Shown: positions 36,623-45,344 of the stretch, one piece after another
Numbering within the stretch: position 1 is the stretch's first letter
Layout: each line of letters opens with the position of its first letter
Assembly (NCBI GenBank): GCA_963717375.1
Contig: OY970329.1
Location: 2,170,001-2,234,000, forward strand
Source: VRUE01 sp963717375
GTDB taxonomy: Bacteria; Actinomycetota; Thermoleophilia; Solirubrobacterales; 70-9
Direction: 5' to 3'
DNA: 64,000 nt
The notes under the pieces: generated by a model
The model's database searches: none
What the model saw: the letters and a program-made list of their open reading frames with translations, nothing else
Told to the model about the DNA's origin: nothing
Program-made: the position numbers and the translations under genes

Positions 36623-37612
36623 CTACCCGGTGTACCCAGCCGACTTGAGGTAAGCGGCGGCCGCCTGCTTCGGCGTCTGCTTTTCGAGTTCGACCCTCGC
36701 GTCGAGCTCCTGCATCACCGGCAGCGTCAGGCCCTTCTGCACCTCGACGATCGTCTTTTCGTAGTCCGGCCCGGCCTTTTTCACGACCGCGGGAGTGGTC
36801 ACGAAGATCACGTTTCCGGCCGGGAAGACTTCCTTGTCGTCTTCGAGGATGACGAACTTGTCCTTTTCCGCCGAGAGCTGCGGATCGGTCGTGAAGAGGA
36901 TCGAGAGGTCAGCCTGTCCCTTTTCAAGCACGGTGTAGCGGAGGCTGATGTCGACCGGGTGAAATGACTTGAACTTGAGCCCGTACAGTTTTTCGAGGCC
37001 GGCAAGGCAGTCGATCCGCTGGCGGCACTCAGGTGAGCCGTACAGGGACAGCTTTTTCGAGACTCCTTCGAGGTCCGAGATGTCTTCGAGCCCGTACTTT
37101 TCAGCCGTCTTCTTCAGTGTGCCGACCGCGTTGGCGCTGGCGAACGGGGTCGGTTCGAAGGCGACGAGGCCTTCCTTTTCGAATTCTTCATTCGCCTTTT
37201 CCCACGCTTCGCTCGCGTCGGAGGGGACTTCTTCGGGTTCGAGGCCGAAGAACGAGGTCAGAGCGGTGCTCGCGTACTCCGGGTAGCCCGAGACCGCGCC
37301 GGACTTGACCGCCTTATGGGCAACCGTTTCGGAGCCGAGGCTGAGGTCGCTCTTCGCCTTGTATCCGGCGGCGGCCAGGGCCTGGGTATAAATTTCTCCG
37401 AGGATTTCCTGTTCGGGGAAGTTCTTCGAGCCGATCGTCAGGCTGACCTTGGCGTTGTCGGGGTTGGAGACGATTGCACCGGCACCGTTGCTTTCTTCCG
37501 TTTCGCTCGAGCTGTCGTCGCTGCTGCTGCCGCAGGCGGCGACGCTGAGGCTGAGGGCGAGCGCGAGCAGCAGTGCCCCAGCTGCGCGCAGACGAGTGGA
37601 CTTGGTCCTCAT
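36623..37612 (-). CDS. osmF: Osmoprotectant ABC transporter substrate-binding lipoprotein
   Basis: This 329-residue lipoprotein has the lipobox SVAAC at about Cys27, followed by a Ser/Glu-rich linker. The domain is of the OpuAC/OsmF type that binds glycine betaine, choline or related quaternary amines. Family segments are IGSKNFPEQEILGEIYTQAL and SGYPEYASTAL. AGAGGA supports the ATG. It is the last gene of an ATPase-permease-permease-receptor operon; the ligand is inferred from family only. Confidence 0.9.
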   Translation of the reverse strand: MRTKSTRLRAAGALLLALALSLSVAACGSSSDDSSSETEESNGAGAIVSNPDNAKVSLTIGSKNFPEQEILGEIYTQALAAAGYKAKSDLSLGSETVAHKAVKSGAVSGYPEYASTALTSFFGLEPEEVPSDASEAWEKANEEFEKEGLVAFEPTPFASANAVGTLKKTAEKYGLEDISDLEGVSKKLSLYGSPECRQRIDCLAGLEKLYGLKFKSFHPVDISLRYTVLEKGQADLSILFTTDPQLSAEKDKFVILEDDKEVFPAGNVIFVTTPAVVKKAGPDYEKTIVEVQKGLTLPVMQELDARVELEKQTPKQAAAAYLKSAGYTG

Positions 37613-37650
37613 TTGATTCCTCTCTTGTCATTCATTTGCTTGGTCAAATT

Positions 37651-38361
37651 TCAGGTGGGGCTCAGCTTCAGCCCCTTCGAGGTGAGCAGGCGCTGCAGCC
37701 CGGCGAGCGAGAACTCGAGCGCGAGGGCGAGGAGGGCGACCATGATCGCGCCCGCCAGCACCCCATTGGTGCCGTAGACGTTTTCGCCGAGGATGAATTC
37801 TCCGAGCGTCGCCACGCCCGCCAGCGGTGCGATCGTCGCCGTTGCGACGATGTTGATCGTGGCCGTGCGGATGCCGGTGAAGATGCTCGGTATGGCCATT
37901 GGCGCCTCGACCTTGCGCACGATCTCGAGCTCGGTCATGCCGATGCCACGGGCGGCTTCGACGCTGGAGCGGTCGACCTCTCGAATGCCGACAAAGGTGT
38001 TGGTGAGGATCGGCGGTATGCCGAGGATCGCCAGGGCGACGGTCAGGTTCAGCAAGCCGACGCCGACCACCGCTGCCATTAGCGCGATCAGCGCCAGCTC
38101 GGGCACCGCACGTCCGGCGTTGCCAACGCCGAGGGCGACGAATTCACCCGCCCCCCGGTGGCCGAAGTAGAGACCGGCCGGCAGCGCGATCACGAGCGCC
38201 AGCGCCAGCGCCAGCAGCGTAATTTCGAGCTGGTTGAGTGTCAGTTCAATGACCTGGTCGAGGCCACCGACGCTCTTGCCGCCGGTGACGTTCGAGGTTT
38301 GCGGGGTGAAGATGAATTCGAACGCCCCGCCAAAGGAGGCGAGCAGCGGCGTGGCGGTCAC
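37651..38361 (-). CDS. Osmoprotectant ABC transporter permease (second)
   Basis: This is a 236-residue permease with five or six hydrophobic helices and the coupling loop VEAARGIGMTELEIVRKV near residue 140. The GTG start overlaps the stop of the first permease (GTGA); a much longer open frame upstream is a shadow of that gene and is rejected. The pairing with a paralogous permease is standard for OpuC/OsmYW-type importers. Confidence 0.88.
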   Translation of the reverse strand: MTATPLLASFGGAFEFIFTPQTSNVTGGKSVGGLDQVIELTLNQLEITLLALALALVIALPAGLYFGHRGAGEFVALGVGNAGRAVPELALIALMAAVVGVGLLNLTVALAILGIPPILTNTFVGIREVDRSSVEAARGIGMTELEIVRKVEAPMAIPSIFTGIRTATINIVATATIAPLAGVATLGEFILGENVYGTNGVLAGAIMVALLALALEFSLAGLQRLLTSKGLKLSPT

Positions 38362-39101
38362 AATGCAACCGCCCTGCGCCAGGGTGTCGCGAAGTACTGG
38401 ATCGTCAGCAGGATGGCGTCGAAGAAGAACGCCATCGCGACCACGATCCCCCCTGCAATAAGAATCGTGGTGGGAAAGCGGAGGTTGCCTTCGCCGAGGA
38501 TTTGGGTGCCGAGTCCACCGGCGCCGGCGAACACCGCCAGCGTCGCGATCGCGATCGTACTGACGGTCGCGATCCTTAGGCCGCCGATGATCTCCGGGAT
38601 GGCCAGGGGCAACTCGACCCGCCAGAGGACCTGCCGCTCGGTCATGCCCATTCCGCGGGCGGAGTCCTTGGCGGACTCGGGGACGTTGTCGAGGCCGACG
38701 GTGACGTTGCGGTAGATGATCTGCAGGGTGTAGGCGCTGAGGGCGATGATCGCCGTCTCGCGACTGCGCCCCGTGATCGGCAGCAACAACAGGAAGAAGG
38801 CGATGCTCGGGATCGCGTAGAGGACCCCGGTCCCGGCCAGCAGCGGCGGCCGCAACCAACGGCGACGGTGTGCGAGCAGCGCCAGGGCGAAGGCGACGGC
38901 GAAGCCGAGCACGACGGAGATCGCGACGAGTTCGAACTGCTGTAGCGCGGGTGTCCCGTAGCGGTCGATGTTCTGGCGCGCCCAGTCCCAGCAGAAGAGG
39001 TGGCTCGGTTTCGCCTGGCAGGGCAGCGTCTCGGCCGTGCGTTCGTGAATGAAGCCCTTGCCGACTTCGCCGGCGGCTGCGAGTAGGACGCCGCTAGCCA
39101 T
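38358..39101 (-). CDS. Osmoprotectant ABC transporter permease (first)
   Basis: This is a 247-residue permease. The N-terminal ~50 residues include two Cys and precede the first transporter helix; the coupling loop is KDSARGMGMTERQVLWRV near residue 165. It overlaps the ATPase gene by 8 bases and the second permease by four. The two permeases share the GMGMTE/GIGMTE loop, showing common ancestry and heterodimer formation. Confidence 0.88.
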   Translation of the reverse strand: MASGVLLAAAGEVGKGFIHERTAETLPCQAKPSHLFCWDWARQNIDRYGTPALQQFELVAISVVLGFAVAFALALLAHRRRWLRPPLLAGTGVLYAIPSIAFFLLLLPITGRSRETAIIALSAYTLQIIYRNVTVGLDNVPESAKDSARGMGMTERQVLWRVELPLAIPEIIGGLRIATVSTIAIATLAVFAGAGGLGTQILGEGNLRFPTTILIAGGIVVAMAFFFDAILLTIQYFATPWRRAVAL

Positions 39102-40290
39102 GGGGTCTCTCCACCGCGCCGTGTTCCTCCATCTTCGCCTTTGGCGATTTGAGGAACTCGGAGATGATCTCGACCGAGAGCACGCCGGTTATTCGGCCCT
39201 GGTGGTCGACGACCGCCGCATATTGGGCCTCGCCCTGGAGCAGGTCGGCGAGGGCGTCGCGCATGATGTCGTCGCGGTCGAGCAGGGGACCGAGCGGGGA
39301 GTCGGGGTGGCTCGGCACGACGTCGGCGCGGAGGTCGCGCTCGGAGAGCCAGCCGAGTGGGCGGCGCTCGCTGTCGACCAGGAGGGGGTAGGGGACCTCG
39401 ACGTCGGGCGAGGCGAGCTTCGCCCTGACCTCGGCCGTCGGCTGGCCGACGTAGGCCAGCGGGGCCTCCCAGAGGTCGATGTCGGAAACCCGCATCAAGG
39501 CCAGCCGCTTCAGCGCTCGGTCGGCGCCGACGAAGTCCTCGACGAACTCATCGGCCGGGTCCATCAGCACTTCGGCCGGAGTCGCGTACTGGGCGACCTT
39601 GCCACCCTCGCGCATGACCGCGATCCGGTCGCCCATCTTGATCGCCTCGTCGATGTCGTGGGTGACGAAGAGGACGGTCTTGCCGATCTCTGCCTGCAGC
39701 CGCAGGAACTCATTCTGCAGGCGCTCGCGGCTGATCGGGTCGATCGCGCCGAACGGCTCATCCATCAGCATCACCAGTGGATCAGCGGCGAGTGCGCGGG
39801 CGACGCCGACCCGTTGCTGCTGGCCGCCGGAGAGCTGCGCCGGGTAGCGCTCGCCGAGCTCGGGATCGAGTCCGATCAGCTCGATCAGTTCGGCGGTGCG
39901 TGCGTGCGTGCGCTCCTTCTTCCAGCCGAGGAGCTGGGGAACGGCGGCGATGTTCTCGGCGATCGTGCGGTGCGGGAAGAGGCCGACTTGCTGGATCACG
40001 TAGCCGACCTCCCGCCGCAGTCGGGCGGCGTCGCGGTTGCGCACTGACTCGCCGCCGATCAGGATGTCGCCCTCGGTGATCTCGACCATGCGGTTGACCA
40101 TCCTCATCGCCGTCGTCTTGCCGCACCCCGAGGGCCCGACCAGGACGCAGATCTCGCCGGCGGGAACTTCCAGTGTCAGCCCGTCGACGGCAGCGACGGC
40201 GGAACCGCCGTAGCGCTTGGTGGCGCCCTCGTAACGGACCGCGGAGGCGCCGCTATTTGACCCTTCGTCAGTGACCTCTTCGCTGGGCAC
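39094..40290 (-). CDS. Osmoprotectant ABC transporter ATP-binding protein with CBS pair
   Basis: This is a 398-residue ATPase of the ProV/OpuCA type. Walker A is GPSGCGKTT near residue 54, the signature is LSGGQQQRVGVARAL, Walker B is VMLMDEPFGAIDP, and the switch His is in VTHDIDEA. Two tandem CBS domains fill the C-terminal ~130 residues and in relatives sense ionic strength or nucleotides. The GTG start has TAGGCT 8 bases upstream. It is first in the operon, unlike the usual receptor-last-or-first variation. Confidence 0.92.
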   Translation of the reverse strand: MPSEEVTDEGSNSGASAVRYEGATKRYGGSAVAAVDGLTLEVPAGEICVLVGPSGCGKTTAMRMVNRMVEITEGDILIGGESVRNRDAARLRREVGYVIQQVGLFPHRTIAENIAAVPQLLGWKKERTHARTAELIELIGLDPELGERYPAQLSGGQQQRVGVARALAADPLVMLMDEPFGAIDPISRERLQNEFLRLQAEIGKTVLFVTHDIDEAIKMGDRIAVMREGGKVAQYATPAEVLMDPADEFVEDFVGADRALKRLALMRVSDIDLWEAPLAYVGQPTAEVRAKLASPDVEVPYPLLVDSERRPLGWLSERDLRADVVPSHPDSPLGPLLDRDDIMRDALADLLQGEAQYAAVVDHQGRITGVLSVEIISEFLKSPKAKMEEHGAVERPHG

Positions 40291-40298
40291 TTAGGCCG

Positions 40299-40304
40299 AG
40301 CCTA
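40299..40304 (-). promoter_or_regulatory. TAGGCT, putative leaderless -10 of the osmoprotectant operon
   Basis: On the minus strand TATAGGCT ends 8 bases before the GTG start, with no ribosome site. Confidence 0.45.
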
Positions 40305-40323
40305 TACCCAGTAGGAGCCGGAG

Positions 40324-41454
40324 TCACTCGTGTGCGGGGCAGGGGGAGACACCGGCCCTGCTTGGCCTGCTCAGCCAGAAGAGCGCCGCGAAGATCGCCA
40401 GCCCGATCAGGTTGAGCACCAGCTTGTAGTCGAGCTCAACCGAGCCGAAGATGTCCGCGCGGCTCGGCCGCGTGGTCGGGATCAGGCCGGCGGTGCTGAA
40501 GAGGCCGTCCACCGCGAGCGCCGCGACGATCATCGTCAGCAGCATCAGGGCGACGATCCGCAGGGTGAAGGTCCAGCCGTAGTACTTGCGGTATGCGAGC
40601 ACGATCGGCAGCACGATCAGGTCGGCGAAGATGAAGGCCATCACCCCGGCGAAGCTGATCCCGCCCGACCAGAGGACCGCGGCGAGGGGGATGTTGCCGA
40701 CCGAGCAGACGAAGCTGAGCACCGCGATCAGCGGCCCGACGAGCACGTTCTCCAGTGCGTTGACCCATCCCGGCGCGCCGGTGATGAAGAGCCCGTTGAA
40801 GAAGTCGTTGCCGAGCAGGCCGATGAAGCCGGCAAGCAGGAAGCCGATCGAGATCTCCTTCCAGAGCATCTGCCAGTCGCCGCGGAAGTTGGCGGCGACC
40901 TCGGTCCAGCTCGAGGCGGAGAGAAGGCGCTGGCGCCAGCCCGGCTGCTTCTCGGTGGCGTGGCCGTGGTCGTGCTGGTGGCCGGCGTCCGCCGCCTGCG
41001 CGTGGGCGCGCGCCTGCTCTTCCAGCCGCGGCGAGACGAAGAGGCGCAGCGTCGCTGACATCAGCACGATCATGATTAGGCCGCCGACGTACTCAGCAAG
41101 GGTGAACTGCCAGCCGAGCAACACCCAGAGCACCAGGCCCAGCTCCCAGACCAGGTTGGTCGAGGCGAACTGAAAGGCGAGCGCAGAGGCGGCGGAGGCG
41201 CCCTTCTGGAAGAGGCTCTTGGCGATCGCTATCGCTGCGTAGGAGCAGGAGGACGAGGCCGCGCCGAGCCCCGTCGCCCAGGCGATTGGCTGCGGGCCAC
41301 CGCCGGAGAGCGTCGCCTGAATCCGCTCGCGCGGCACCCAGGCCTGGACGATCCCGGAGATGGCGAAGCCGAGCACGAGCGCCCACCAGACCTCGTAGGC
41401 CATCAGGAAGGACTGCTTGAAGCCTTCGGCGATCGTGCCCAGTACGTCAGCCAT
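40324..41454 (-). CDS. UPF0718/DUF318 membrane permease
   Basis: This is a 376-residue membrane protein of the permease family related to ArsP and to metal- or sulfur-linked permeases. About eight helices are visible, with a His-rich cytoplasmic loop in the middle (HAQAADAGHQHDHGHA) that could bind metal. Conserved segments include the GLGAASSSCSYAAIAIAKSLFQKG stretch, read in parts: ASSSCSYAAIA is diagnostic. The ATG is chosen over an upstream frame because it starts the homologous part. A 17-bp GC-cored palindrome 16 bases upstream suggests metal-responsive control. Confidence 0.85.
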   Translation of the reverse strand: MADVLGTIAEGFKQSFLMAYEVWWALVLGFAISGIVQAWVPRERIQATLSGGGPQPIAWATGLGAASSSCSYAAIAIAKSLFQKGASAASALAFQFASTNLVWELGLVLWVLLGWQFTLAEYVGGLIMIVLMSATLRLFVSPRLEEQARAHAQAADAGHQHDHGHATEKQPGWRQRLLSASSWTEVAANFRGDWQMLWKEISIGFLLAGFIGLLGNDFFNGLFITGAPGWVNALENVLVGPLIAVLSFVCSVGNIPLAAVLWSGGISFAGVMAFIFADLIVLPIVLAYRKYYGWTFTLRIVALMLLTMIVAALAVDGLFSTAGLIPTTRPSRADIFGSVELDYKLVLNLIGLAIFAALFWLSRPSRAGVSPCPAHE

Positions 41455-41460
41455 TGGTGC

Positions 41461-41466
41461 ACCGTA
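41461..41466 (-). promoter_or_regulatory. TACGGT, putative leaderless -10 of the UPF0718 permease
   Basis: On the minus strand TACGGT ends 6 bases before the ATG. It is flanked immediately upstream by the palindrome at 41471-41487, which would place that operator in the promoter spacer. Confidence 0.35.
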
Positions 41467-41470
41467 CCAG

Positions 41471-41487
41471 ATACCCCCCGGGGGTAT
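41471..41487. promoter_or_regulatory. CsoR/RcnR-type operator palindrome
   Basis: ATACCCCCCGGGGGTAT is a perfect inverted repeat of 8 bp around one C. The TA-C5...G5-TA layout is characteristic of operators of the CsoR/RcnR family (copper, nickel or persulfide sensors). No such regulator gene is in the window. It lies between the permease promoter and the stop of the adjacent deaminase gene (41495). Confidence 0.6.
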
Positions 41488-41494
41488 TGAGGAA

Positions 41495-42751
41495 TCAGCC
41501 GATGCCGAGGCGTCGCGCGCGTTCGGCGGCGCGCGCAACGATCTCACCGGTGCCGGGGACCTCACCGTCCCGCATCAGCACTTTTCCCGCGACCACCGCC
41601 GTATCAACGATCGAGCCACTTGCGGCGTAGACCAGATCGGAGTGCAGGTCACCGAGGCCCAGCTCCGGCGAGTTGGCTCGCAATAGGAGGAAGTCGGCTG
41701 GGCCGCCAACCGCGAGAGGGCCGGCGCCGAGCCGTGGCGCAGAGCCGCCGGTGGCGATCTGCCAGGCCTCCTCGGCCGGCAGCACGGTCGGATCGCCGCT
41801 GGCGTGGCGTTGCGCCAGCGCGAAGGTCTTCAGGTCAGAGAAGAGGTCGAGCGAGTCGTTCGATCCGGGCCCGTCGGTGCCGAGCCCGACAGCGACGCCA
41901 GCCTCGCGGGCGGCAGGGTAGGGGAGGACGCCACCGACGGCCAGCTTCATGTTGGCTACCGGGTTGGCGACGACGGTGCAGTCGCGCTCGGCGATCAGCT
42001 CCAGCTCGGCGCGGTCGAGCCAGACGCCGTGAGCGAGGACGGTCCGCTCGCTCAGCATCCCGAGGCGATCGAGGTAGGCGGCGGGGCGGACCCCGTGTTG
42101 CTCGAGGCAGTCGTTGACCTCGCCCTCGGTCTCGGAGAGATGGATCTGGATCGCGACTTCGCGCTCGGCGGCCAGCTCGGCCGTCCAGCGCAGCAGCTCT
42201 TCGCTGACGGTGTAGATCGCGTGCGGGGCGAGCGCGCTGCCGATCGAAGGGCCGAAGCGGGCCAGCTCCTCGAGGTTATCCAGCGCTTTCTCCTGCATCG
42301 CCGCGGTCTCGCCGTCGATGTCGAAGAGCGGCCCGCCGATCGTCGCCCGCAGCCCCGCGTCGCGGACCGCCCGGGCGGTCGCTCCGGGGTGCCAGTACAT
42401 GTCCCAGAAGCGGGTCGTGCCAGTGCGGATCATCTCCGCACAGGCCAGGCGCACCCCCCAGTAGACGTCATCCGGCTCCAGCTTTGCCTCGACCGGCCAG
42501 ACCACCTCCTGCAGCCAGCGCATCAGTGGCAGGTCACCGCCGTAGCCGCGGAAGAGGGTCATCGCGGCGTGTGTGTGCCCGTTGACGAGCGGTGCGACGA
42601 GCGGCGCGCCGGCCGCCTCGATCGTCTCGTCGCCGGGCTCCGGCGTGACCTCCGGGCCGAGCGCGGCGATCGTCCCGTCGACGCAGCGCAGCCCCACCGT
42701 CTCGCCGTCGAGGACGGCGCCGGCGATCGCCAGCGGCGCCGCCACGCTCAC
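41495..42751 (-). CDS. mtaD: 5'-methylthioadenosine/S-adenosylhomocysteine deaminase
   Basis: This is a 418-residue amidohydrolase with the metal-binding NGHTHAAMTLFRG near residue 58, later HLSETEGEV, LAHGVWLD and GTDGPGSND motifs. These are typical of MTA/SAH deaminases in the atrazine-chlorohydrolase/guanine-deaminase superfamily. The GTG start overlaps the stop of an MTA-phosphorylase-family gene, which strongly supports the substrate: MTA is deaminated to methylthioinosine and then phosphorolysed. SAH may also be used, linking it to ahcY. Confidence 0.85.
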   Translation of the reverse strand: MSVAAPLAIAGAVLDGETVGLRCVDGTIAALGPEVTPEPGDETIEAAGAPLVAPLVNGHTHAAMTLFRGYGGDLPLMRWLQEVVWPVEAKLEPDDVYWGVRLACAEMIRTGTTRFWDMYWHPGATARAVRDAGLRATIGGPLFDIDGETAAMQEKALDNLEELARFGPSIGSALAPHAIYTVSEELLRWTAELAAEREVAIQIHLSETEGEVNDCLEQHGVRPAAYLDRLGMLSERTVLAHGVWLDRAELELIAERDCTVVANPVANMKLAVGGVLPYPAAREAGVAVGLGTDGPGSNDSLDLFSDLKTFALAQRHASGDPTVLPAEEAWQIATGGSAPRLGAGPLAVGGPADFLLLRANSPELGLGDLHSDLVYAASGSIVDTAVVAGKVLMRDGEVPGTGEIVARAAERARRLGIG

Positions 42752-43425
42752 GGCCCGACCGCGCCCAGCTGTGGCAAGACCGCGGCCAGGCCATCGTGCA
42801 GCTGCAGGGCATTGGCGGCGCGAGCCGCCTCAAGCTCGAGGATCTGCAGCGGCCGTGGGCCGATCCCGTTGGCGAGGTTGTCGACGACGCAGATCGCGGC
42901 GTAGGCGAGCCCGAGCTCGGCGGCGACGATGCACTCGGAGGCGATCGTCATGCCGACCACGTCGGCGTGGGCGGCCATCAGCCGGATCTCGGCCGGGGTC
43001 TCGAAGCGGGGCCCGATCGCCTGCCAGTAGACGCCCCCGTCGCGCAGCTCGCCGCCGCTCGCGCGCCAGGCCGAGAGGACTTCCTCGCGCCAGGTGGGGT
43101 CGAAGCCGGGCGCCCGGTGGGCGCGCTCGTCGGTGAAGATCGAGAGGCCGAGGTGGAGGGCGATGAAGTCATCCGGGCAGAGCAGGCTGCCGACCGGCAG
43201 CTCGGCACTGAGCGAGCCGACCGAGCCCACCGCGAGCACGCGGTCGCAGCCTTGTTCGGCCAGCGCCCGCAGGTTGGCACCATGGTCGACCTCGTGCGGC
43301 AGCTGATAGTCGCCCTCGCCGTGGCGCTGCACGATCGCCGCACCCTGCTCGGCCGCCGCAACGGCGATCGTCTCGCCGCCGGGGCTGAGCGCGCTGCTGC
43401 CAAGCACCACCGCCAGTCGTCCCAT
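42748..43425 (-). CDS. MTA/methylthioinosine phosphorylase family
   Basis: This 225-residue purine nucleoside phosphorylase of the MTAP family cleaves the nucleoside with phosphate to give methylthioribose-1-phosphate and a purine base. Motifs are QRHGEGDYQLPHEVDHGAN near residue 34 (read QRHGEGDYQLPHEV), VGSVGSL, IGPRFETPAEIR and VGMTIASE. Pairing with a deaminase argues for methylthioinosine as the true substrate. It is short for the family (about 260-290). TAGGAT lies 7 bases before the ATG. Confidence 0.83.
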   Translation of the reverse strand: MGRLAVVLGSSALSPGGETIAVAAAEQGAAIVQRHGEGDYQLPHEVDHGANLRALAEQGCDRVLAVGSVGSLSAELPVGSLLCPDDFIALHLGLSIFTDERAHRAPGFDPTWREEVLSAWRASGGELRDGGVYWQAIGPRFETPAEIRLMAAHADVVGMTIASECIVAAELGLAYAAICVVDNLANGIGPRPLQILELEAARAANALQLHDGLAAVLPQLGAVGP

Positions 43426-43432
43426 CGCCTCG

Positions 43433-43438
43433 ATCCTA
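43433..43438 (-). promoter_or_regulatory. TAGGAT, putative leaderless -10 of the MTA salvage pair
   Basis: On the minus strand TAGGAT ends 7 bases before the ATG of the phosphorylase; no ribosome site is seen. Confidence 0.4.
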
Positions 43439-43481
43439 GCCTCGCCCCTGATGTCGCACTTTCCGCCGCAGGCGGCGGAAG

Positions 43482-44834
43482 CTACGACCGCTTTGCGATG
43501 AAGGCGGCCGCGGCGTCCTCGTGGTTGACGATCGGCTGCGGATAGTCGAGTTGGCGACGCTGTCCACGGGATAGCCGCCACGGCTCGTGCACAGTCGGAC
43601 CCGCGACCCCCTCGAGCTCGGGCAAGTGGCGACGCACGTACTCGCCATCGGGATCGAAGCGGTGGGCCTGGCGGATTGGACTGAAGACGCGGTTGGGCCT
43701 GGTGTCGTTGCCGGTGCCCGCGATCCACTGCCAGTTGCCGGCGTTGTTGGCGATCTCGCCGTCGCTGAGCAGGTCCCAGAAGTGCCCCGCTCCCCAGCGC
43801 CAGTCGAGGTAGAGGTCCTTGGTCAGGAAGGAGGCGGCGATCATGCGCGCCCGGTTGTGCATGCGGCCCTCGTCTTGCAGCTGGCGCATCGCGGCGTCGA
43901 CGATCGGGTAGCCGGTGCGGCCGTCGCGCCAGGCGTCGAAGGCGCGGCGTGAGCGCGACCAGCGGTCGCCGCGCGGCCGGTAGTCGCGGTTCGGCAGGGA
44001 GGGGAAGGCGGCCAGCACCTGGTGGTGGAAGTCGCGCCAGCAGAGCTGACGCGCGTAGGCGGCGGCGCCGGGGCGCGATCGTGCCTCGCCCAGTAGCTCC
44101 AGCGATGAGATGCAGCCAAAGCGCAGGTAGGGGCTGAGGCTCGAGGTCGCGTCGCCGGGCAGATCGTCGTGGTGCGCCTCGTAGCCGGCGAGGCCGTCGC
44201 GGAGGAAAGCGCGCATCAGCCGCCGTCCCTCGCTCTCGCCGCCCCTCGTTCGCCGGGGAGAGACGGTCCCGCTCAGCAGCGAGCGCAGGGCCGGCAGGCG
44301 CCCGGCGGCGAGGCGCGAGGGCATCTGGAGCTGCCGCGGAGCCGCGGAGCCCGGTCGCGACGGCACGTCCTCCCAGGCCCGATGGAAGGGCGTGAAGACC
44401 TTGAAGTGGTCGCCGCCCGCCGGGGTCACGACTCCCGGCGCCACGATCGTCGTGCCGCCGTGGCTGCGAAAGGCGATTCGCTCCTCCTCGCAGGCATCGC
44501 GCAGGCGCTGCTCGCGTCGCCGCGCGTAGGCGCTCCAGTCGGCGCTCACGTGTAGCTCCCCGGCGTCGCACTCTCGGGCGAGCGAGATCGCCTCGGCGAC
44601 CGGGTCGCCCCGCCTGATGTGGAGCCGTCCCCCGGCGCGGCGCAGTGAGTCGTCGAGGTCGCGCAGCGCCTCGAGCATGAAGGCGACGCGGTTGGGGGCG
44701 GCGAAGCGGGAGCTGAGCAGCGCCTGGTCGAGCACGAACAACGGCACGGTCCGTTCCGCCTTGGCAGCCGCCGCGAGCGCCGGGTTGTCGTGCACTCGCA
44801 GATCGCGGTTGAAGAGAACGATGGCGGTGCTCAC
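43482..44834 (-). CDS. phrB: Deoxyribodipyrimidine photolyase
   Basis: This 450-residue flavoprotein repairs UV-induced cyclobutane pyrimidine dimers using light. The N-terminal antenna domain (about 1-130) starts TAIVLFNRDLRVHDNPAL. The C-terminal FAD/DNA domain carries LSPYLRFGCIS, GRTGYPIVDAAMRQL and NRARMIAASFLTKDLYLDWR. The length is normal for class I CPD photolyases. The GTG start is only 18 bases from the divergent DUF6328 start. Its C-terminal end lies 56 bases upstream of the phosphorylase gene on the same strand. Confidence 0.93.
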   Translation of the reverse strand: MSTAIVLFNRDLRVHDNPALAAAAKAERTVPLFVLDQALLSSRFAAPNRVAFMLEALRDLDDSLRRAGGRLHIRRGDPVAEAISLARECDAGELHVSADWSAYARRREQRLRDACEEERIAFRSHGGTTIVAPGVVTPAGGDHFKVFTPFHRAWEDVPSRPGSAAPRQLQMPSRLAAGRLPALRSLLSGTVSPRRTRGGESEGRRLMRAFLRDGLAGYEAHHDDLPGDATSSLSPYLRFGCISSLELLGEARSRPGAAAYARQLCWRDFHHQVLAAFPSLPNRDYRPRGDRWSRSRRAFDAWRDGRTGYPIVDAAMRQLQDEGRMHNRARMIAASFLTKDLYLDWRWGAGHFWDLLSDGEIANNAGNWQWIAGTGNDTRPNRVFSPIRQAHRFDPDGEYVRRHLPELEGVAGPTVHEPWRLSRGQRRQLDYPQPIVNHEDAAAAFIAKRS

Positions 44835-44852
44835 TTCGCCTATGGTGAAGAT

Positions 44853-45344
44853 GTGACGGACCGGCCGTCAGGAAGGGATGAGAGCGAGGACGCGCGACTC
44901 GATCGCAACCTCAGCGAGCTGCTGCAGGAGCTGCGCGTCGCCCTGCCCGGGGTGCAGGTCCTCTTCGCCTTCCTGCTCGCCGTCCCGTTCCAGCAGAACT
45001 TCACCAAGATCACCTCCTTCGAGAAGGACGTCTACTTCGCCACCCTGCTCTGCACGGCGATGTCGGCGGCGTTTCTGATCGCGCCCTCGGCCTACCACCG
45101 GCTCACCTTCCACCTGCAGCAGAAGCACGAGCTGATCTTCCTCGCCAACCGCTTCACGATCGCCGGCCTCTCCTTCCTCGCCCTGGCCATGACCGGCGCG
45201 ATCGTCCTGATCACCGACGTGCTCTTCGGCACCGCGGCGACCACGATCGTCACCGGCGTGGCCGCGGCGACCATGTTCGTCACCCTCTGGTACGTGCTGC
45301 CGCTGCGGCGCCGCTTCAGTCTGGAGCGGAACCGGCAGCCCTGA
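44853..45344 (+). CDS. DUF6328 family membrane protein
   Basis: This is a 163-residue integral membrane protein. A charged N-terminus (about 1-25) contains the conserved LDRNLSELLQELRV segment, followed by four hydrophobic helices and a basic end. It matches the actinobacterial DUF6328 family; function is unknown. The GTG start is 6 bases after TATGGT, which is probably its -10. The 3' end overlaps the convergent HD-protein gene by 29 bases. Confidence 0.75.
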   Translation: MTDRPSGRDESEDARLDRNLSELLQELRVALPGVQVLFAFLLAVPFQQNFTKITSFEKDVYFATLLCTAMSAAFLIAPSAYHRLTFHLQQKHELIFLANRFTIAGLSFLALAMTGAIVLITDVLFGTAATTIVTGVAAATMFVTLWYVLPLRRRFSLERNRQP

